NCBI GenBank assembly: GCA_026119855.1
Contig: JAOWBW010000443.1
Span: 833,001 to 897,000, forward strand
Length of the DNA stretch: 64,000 bases
Reading direction: 5' to 3'
Source: Campanula takesimana
Lineage: Eukaryota > Streptophyta > Magnoliopsida > Asterales > Campanulaceae
Under the pieces are notes generated by a model that worked only from the letters and a program-made list of their open reading frames with translations, was not told the origin of the DNA and ran no database searches. The translations under genes and the position numbers were made by a program. Shown piece after piece: positions 58,368 to 64,000 of this stretch (positions are counted from its first letter, which is position 1; every line of letters begins with the position of its first letter).

Positions 58368-59327
58368 GGGAAAATGACAATTTAGGGTCCAAAGTTTGGG
58401 GGTGTGCCAATAGGGGTTTGATGTATCAATTTTGTCAATTTAGGGTCCAAAGTTGCAAAAGTTGTGCATGTTAGAGTTTTTTAACGATTCTGGTAACGGA
58501 ATCCAGTTAAGTCACACGTGTTTTGCACATGGACTTAACTGGAGTTTGTTTTGATTATTTGCACGGGCACATCGTCATTTCAAATGAAGATAATTAATTA
58601 AAAAATTGAAATATTAAATTTTACTTTCTTATATTAAATTAACTAATAATTAAGACGTCATTTACTGAAAATATTTTTTCAAGAAATACAATAAATATTT
58701 TTTTTCCATTTTGAACCACTATAAAATAAAAGGTATAATTTTTAAAAACGAAAAAGTGAAAAAAAATATATTCCAAACAAAAAAACCACTTTGTTTTTAA
58801 TAAAGAAGAATGTGGGATTTGGACACTTCCTTTTTTTGGGTGGTGGTGGTTAGTATTGTTTCGTTATTAATATTAGTATTCTAATTATTTTATTTTCTTC
58901 ATAAAATTATTTTTTATTTTTATTATTAATTTCCCTTGTTTATAACTTTATTTTCTGCAGTTTCAAAAAAAAACACTTTAATTTTTTATTTCCTTTTTTT
59001 TTAATTTATTAGTATTGTTAAATTAATTAAAATTATTCGAAAATGTAATAATAAGAGTAAAAGAAAATTTAGGGTCCATCGTATAAGGGGTGTGTGAAAT
59101 AACACAAAGCCCAGACGAATATTCAAAACAAACTACAGTTAAGTTCTTCTGTTACTTAACTGGATTTTCTTTGCAACTTAGTCCAAAAACTCTTAATTGA
59201 CTAGCGTTGTTAACTTTGGACTCTAAATTGACAAAATTGATACATCAGACCCCTATTGGCACACACAACCCCCCCCCCCCCCAAAAAAAAAAAAAAAAAA
59301 CTTGGGACTCTAAATTGTCATTACCCC
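58368..59327. mobile_element. Mutator-like element with long TIRs, 0.96 kb
   Basis: The left arm (GGGAAAATGACAATTTAGGG ... CCAATAGGGGTTTGATGTAT ... ACTGGAGTTTGTTTTGA) is the inverse of the right arm, over about 200 bp. The right arm carries an expanded C13A18 tract at about 59269-59299. I found no clear 9-bp duplication. The centre is AT-rich and non-coding. Confidence 0.75.
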
Positions 59328-59337
59328 TAATAAAAGG

Positions 59338-60533
59338 CCAAAATTTACCCCCTAAGTATCCATCAATTTCTACTTTGCACCCCCGTTTTAAAAGTCGGTC
59401 TTTTTGATACGTGAGTTTCCAAATTTTCCCACTTTGCACCCTCCGTCTAATGGCTGTTAAAAAAACTAACAGTTCTCATCACGTGCTTGTCACATGATGA
59501 GTATTCACGTCTGTGTGAGTTGGTTCCAAACGACGTAGTATTGAGGAAATAACAATTAAAAAAGGGAAAATAAAATATAAAAGAAAAAGGAAATCCCTAA
59601 TAAATTTCCCCCATTAACGCATTCCTCCACATCTCCCTTACCGACCTCTGCAGCTCCAGCCACCACCGTCATCTTCAAGCTTTACCAGCACTCCATCCCA
59701 GATCCAGCTCCTGTTCTCTCCATCTGGCCGGTACACCCCAATCGAACAGCCACGTCCAGCAACCCGCGTTATCTCCTCAGGCAGTCCTTACCAAACTCTT
59801 GCGTTTTTCCTCATCTTTTTCTCTGCGCCTAATTCCGACTTTTCTCTCTCGTCACCATCGGAAATCATCAACTATGAAACCCATATGTGGATTTAAAGTA
59901 TTGAACAGAGGTCCCAAACCCTCACATTTTAAACCCAAATATGGGTTTTGATTATTTTTTCTAATTTTTGATTGCATACTGTTATTGTTGAGGTTAAATG
60001 TAGATGTGAGTTTTGCATTAGATTGATTTAATGTGGTACTTGTGGGTGGCGGTTATGGTGATGACGGCTACATGGTGGTGGAATGGCGATTTTGGTGTGA
60101 AGAAGACATGGATTGAATTTGGGGGTGAAAAGGTTTTTGTTGTTGATCAATTGCAGTAACATAATCTTTGAAAATGGTGTTAATTTTTTTTTTTAATTCT
60201 GATTTTTGGAAGAAACCCAAACTGAGAATAATTGATGAAGTAGTAGTTGTTTGATTTTGTTTATTTTGGGTGGTGGTGGTGCGGCGGCGGGGGAGACATG
60301 GTGGTGGTTATGGTGGTGGAACAGTGGTTTTGGTTTGAAGAAGACAGGTTGAATCTTATTGCTAAATGACATTTAAGCCCTCCACTATTTGAGATGAAAG
60401 ACGTAAATACCCCTCACATGACATGCACATGACCACTTCTGCTAATTTTTTTAACATCCATTTAACGGAGGGTGCAAAATGGGAAAATTTGGAAACTCAG
60501 GCACCAAAGAGACCGATTTTTCATAGTGTGATT
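59338..60533. mobile_element. Mutator-like element, partly defined
   Basis: The left arm at about 59393-59517 (GAGTTTCCAAATTTTCCCAC ... TTTGCACCCTCCGT ... ATTCACGTC) is the inverse of 60371-60524. The outermost ends do not match well. The interior (about 59590-60360) is GC-richer, with CCACCACCGTCATC and GGTGGTGG stretches, and resembles captured leader sequence. No protein recognised. Confidence 0.6.
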
Positions 60534-60543
60534 GTAATTTAAT

Positions 60544-62406
60544 GAGTTTATTGCCAATTTAACCTGCGTACTATCAAAATCTTGACGATTTGCCCTCGTA
60601 CTAAAGAAACTCACACTATGACCTGCGTACTATGGTTTTAATAAAAAATGACCAGGGATAACGCTAAGTTGTTAGAAACTTAACGGGATGTCAATATATG
60701 TTAAAAAAAAATAACAGATTTATAATAAGAAAATTCAAATATGACCCCCTGACAATGATATTAATGTTGCAAAGGTCCAAATATATTTTATATTAATATT
60801 TCTCTATATATTTTTATTAAAAGAGAATACCAATTTTTGAATAAAAAAATGGGTGAAGAACAAACAGATTCAATCAAAAATTGCTCCAATTTAAAGTGAT
60901 GAGGGACTTTATGGATCAAAAAAAAATTGGTACAGATAGAGTATACCAATTTATTACTCCCTCCGGTCCAAAATAACTGTCACTTTTGGACCAAAATTTT
61001 GGTCCAAAATAATTGTCACTTTTGAGCTAAATGTCTTTCTTATCCTTGCATTGAAACTTGTTATCTTTTATTAATTATCTTAGTGTGAAACATTAATGTA
61101 AGAAAGTTGCACACTTAATAGGGGTAAAGTTGGAACTTTTGTCACTAAGTCATGATAATTATTACATTTCTTAAGAGTTGTGAAAATGCAAAAAAAAGAC
61201 AGTTATTTTAAACCGGAGAGAGTAATATAAAAAAATTCAAAATGAATGAAATACAAATATAAATAATTTTGGACATTTACAACATTAATATCATTAGTAA
61301 TTAATATTTATTTACTTTTAATTATTAATAATAATTACAAATTGTTGTAGTTAACTTTTAAATCTTAATTCAAAACAAATACCCAAATATGTCCACCACT
61401 ATTACACAAGCACCACTGCCGACCACCGCTAGTCTCCACCGCCAACAGCCGCAGTCTCCGCCGTCGACCACCACCACCACCAGATCTTAATTCGACGCAC
61501 CGGCCACCTCCATTCTTTATTACACAAGCACCCTGCCACCACCAGTTACCACTGCCTACCGCCAGTCTCCACCGCATACCACCGCCGGATTCCCCCGCCA
61601 GTCTCCACCGCCGACCACCATCACCAGATCATAATTCGAAGCACCGGCCACCACCATTCTCTATCTCCTTTTTTGCAAAGTGTAAAAAAAAAATCAACAT
61701 CACAGCCACCACAAATTTGAGATTTGTGTTCAACACACATACAAAATCCAGATCTGTTTTTGCAAACCCAGATCTGGGATTCGATTTGAAAACACACACA
61801 CACAAATTTGGATCTGAAAACATAAACACACACAAGCACTAAAAACACTGAAGAGAGAGGAGGAGAGGGCGGAGAGAGACTACCTGGGAGCGACGGTGGT
61901 TTGAGAGATGAAGTGGTGAAATTAACGAAATGGGGGAGGAAGAAGAAGAAGAGAAGAAGAGGAGAAGAAAGACGAGAGATAAAGGCGGCGCGACGGAGGA
62001 CATCGGTGACGGCGGAGGAGAGTGGAGGTGGTGGCCGAAAGCAATGAACCGCATTGGTTTTCTAGAGAGAGATGGACTGACTTCTCTCTAGATTTTTATG
62101 AAGTGTGTGTTTTAAAGAGTGGGTTTAATTTAAAAGGTTAGTGGGTGGAATTTTGAGCTTCTAAGTAATATGGATTAGAGATTTCTTTTGGACTTTTACG
62201 GCATTTATATAATTATCAAGGTCACATTTGAATTTTTTATTGTAAATCTGTTAAATTCGTACCCGTTAGATTTCTAACGGGTCATCGTTATCCTTGGCCA
62301 CTTTTTTATTAAAACCATAGTAAGCAGGTCATAGTGTGAGTTTCTTTAGTACGAGGGCAAATCGTCAAGATTTTGATAGTACGCAGGTTAAATTGGCAAT
62401 AAACTC
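60544..62406. mobile_element. Mutator-like element with perfect 10-bp duplication, 1.86 kb
   Basis: TIRs of over 100 bp begin GAGTTTATTGCCAATTTAAC, continue with CTGCGTACTATCAAAATCTT and reach about 60705; the inverse ends at 62406. Direct repeat GTAATTTAAT lies at 60534-60543 and 62407-62416. The interior holds a Stowaway-like MITE (60957-61222) and a GC-richer segment (about 61380-62055) with CACCACCACC and GGCGGCG, which may be host DNA picked up by the element. No transposase. Confidence 0.92.
60957..61222. mobile_element. Stowaway-like MITE nested in a Mutator-like element
   Basis: CTCCCTCCGGTCCAAAATAA and TTATTTTAAACCGGAGAGAG, flanked by TA. Confidence 0.8.
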
Positions 62407-62416
62407 GTAATTTAAT

Positions 62417-62672
62417 TATTTTTGTTACAATAGAAGTGTTTGGTATTATTGTGATATGACAGATGCAGAAAAGACAAAGAGATGCCAACAGATTATACAC
62501 GTGAAATGAAATTACACACAATTATACGGGCTTTATTAACATATGTTAGTTATGTCTGTGGATAAAAGAATAACATATTTATTACTATGGAGAAACCAAA
62601 ATTCAAATTACAAAGTCAGATTGTGTACCAGGCTTCTAGACTACAAGAATAGATAACATACTACACAATATC
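62417..62672. other. intergenic DNA, nothing recognised
   Basis: AT-rich spacer between the Mutator-like element and a copia LTR. Confidence 0.5.
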
Positions 62673-64000
62673 CGTTGGTGAATATGCCCTAGGCAGCTAT
62701 TAGCACGTTGTTTGACAATGATTGTTATCACTTTTTCATTTATATAAAAAGATGTTTTAGATTATTATTTGTTGTTACATGTTTTGTTATAATAATCTCC
62801 GTCCCTAATACTTATGAAGAACTAATATAAGTTTAATTCGATAATCATGTGATGATTATGTGTATGGGATACAAGTTAAACTTATGGGTATGTGTTGGTG
62901 AACATATATTGGACATGCCCCAACTATGAGGTTTATGTCATGGTCAAAATGTCATAATTAAACCTCTAAATAGTTATATCATTAGAATCCTTAGACCTGA
63001 GATTACTACGGTCTTCCACATAGTGGAGATCATGTTTGACATATTGAAACGTTACTCTTAACCAAGTAATTATAAAGGGTATGATTGGCATGGTCAAAGC
63101 TATGTAGGGAAGTGTAATAAGTCAAGATGGAATTTGTCCCTCTTCGTGAGAAATGTCAAGCTTGGGCCCCTCGATGAATAGTATTGATGAAATGCATGGC
63201 CGTGATCAAATGAATTGATATGATCAATGTCATTTGTATAATCAACTATTTGGAATCGAGAAAAGTATTGGGCATTGTAAGTTGACCATTGACCATGGCT
63301 TACGGTCAATGACATCGTGGACAAAATGATTGTGATAGGTTCTATAAAGGATAAGCGAACTTTGACAAAGTTGTATCAATTGGGTAATCATGATGGCCTA
63401 CTAGGGTCCGCTCATGATTTATGAGAACAAATGTGTTTGGACTCATTACCAACTTGATATAATCATATGGGGTCACACACAATATAACGAATTGTTAAAA
63501 AGGCAAAAAGACAGAATTTTGGTCTAGCACGACCGTGCCAGTTTGTGAGCACGACCGTGCCAATAATCGTCTGAGGGAAGACATGTTCGAACCAAATGGC
63601 ACGACGTGCCAGAGTCCCTGGGCCGAATTTTTGCAGTTTAATTGGGTGACGGAATTTAGGTTTCCTAGGTCCTTAAGGGTTAATGACTAGGGACTATAAA
63701 TACATCTTTTCACCAGCCATTAAACATATGAAACCTAGTTGTTTGGAGAAACAATATTCTTGATCTAAGATTGAGAACCAAAGATCAAAAACCCTAAATT
63801 CATATAGCCTACTTTGGATCTAGCAGTCCGGATCAAGAAGAAGTTCTTGATATTCGTTCGCGTGTGGATATCCATAGAGGGTGATTGCTTAATCATCTTC
63901 TAGTTCGTGTTTCTGCGGATCAAGACTTGCAAAAAAGCTTGGAGAAGATCAAATCTTGAAGAGCGAAGTTCTAAGATCCGAAAATTTTAAAGCTCCATCA
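62673..64000 (+). mobile_element. copia-type LTR, running off the right edge
   Basis: Begins with CGTTGGTGAATATGCC, a one-base variant of a TGTTGG start, and matches the reverse complement of the LTR ending at 8969 (shared TAATAATCTCC.TCCCT, GACCATTGACCATGGCTTA, GATCAAGAAG...). On the plus strand it would be the 5' LTR. The inner end and any gag-pol lie beyond the window. CACGACCGTGCCA is repeated at about 63530-63560. Confidence 0.75.

Noticed and set aside
61365..62054. Gly/Trp-rich or Ser-rich minus-strand open frames as genes
   Set aside because: They come from CCACCACC/GGAGGA low-complexity DNA inside a Mutator-like element; no conserved domain.
1..64000. tRNA, rRNA, CRISPR or bacterial-type operons
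   Set aside because: None seen; the sequence is eukaryotic with spliced genes and plant transposons.

Overview
This window is nuclear DNA of a flowering plant, most likely a eudicot. It is AT-rich, has GT-AG spliced genes and is full of plant transposable elements (CACTA, Mutator-like, hAT, Stowaway, Ty1/copia, Ty3/gypsy). I cannot place it to genus. The only complete, apparently working host gene is a minus-strand phosphoenolpyruvate carboxykinase gene (PCK, 51690-56872, 11 coding exons plus a 5'UTR intron) whose exons join in frame to 657 residues. A minus-strand gene fragment lies at the left edge (1-568). A decayed minus-strand gene at about 35.3-38.3 kb resembles the N-terminal half of a plastid starch synthase of the SS4/SS5 type.

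Left part (1-11.4 kb): partial gene; a one-ended CACTA terminus (1102-2110); a minus-oriented copia LTR with its primer binding site (3661-8969), split by a 3.9-kb solo LTR (3999-7874, TSD CTAAT); a Mutator-type MITE (9560-9729, TSD TTTTCGATC); a hAT-type element (10316-11296).

Centre-left (11.4-24.2 kb): a Mutator-like element with about 262-bp terminal inverted repeats contains a complete 10.5-kb CACTA transposon (12252-22790, TSD TCT). The CACTA element encodes a TNP2-type transposase and a second Transposase_24-type protein. Each gene model totals one nucleotide short of an open frame.

Middle (24.2-44 kb): mostly non-autonomous elements. These include hAT elements with 8-bp TSDs, an AT-rich family sharing a palindromic core, Stowaway-like MITEs and the starch-synthase-like remnant.

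Right (44-64 kb): a nest just downstream of PCK. A Stowaway-like MITE is split by a Ty3/gypsy insertion, which is itself split by a gag-protease-only copia-type element. Each level has a matching target duplication. The gypsy copy is unusual: its two halves are head to head, with the fold-back point at the primer binding site and U5-like ends facing outward on both sides. Beyond PCK come a MITE, three Mutator-like elements with long inverted repeats (one with a perfect 10-bp duplication) and the start of a second copy of the left-hand copia LTR, running off the right edge.

I found no tRNA, rRNA or CRISPR signal and no convincing new gene system. The noteworthy content is transposon architecture and its relation to PCK.
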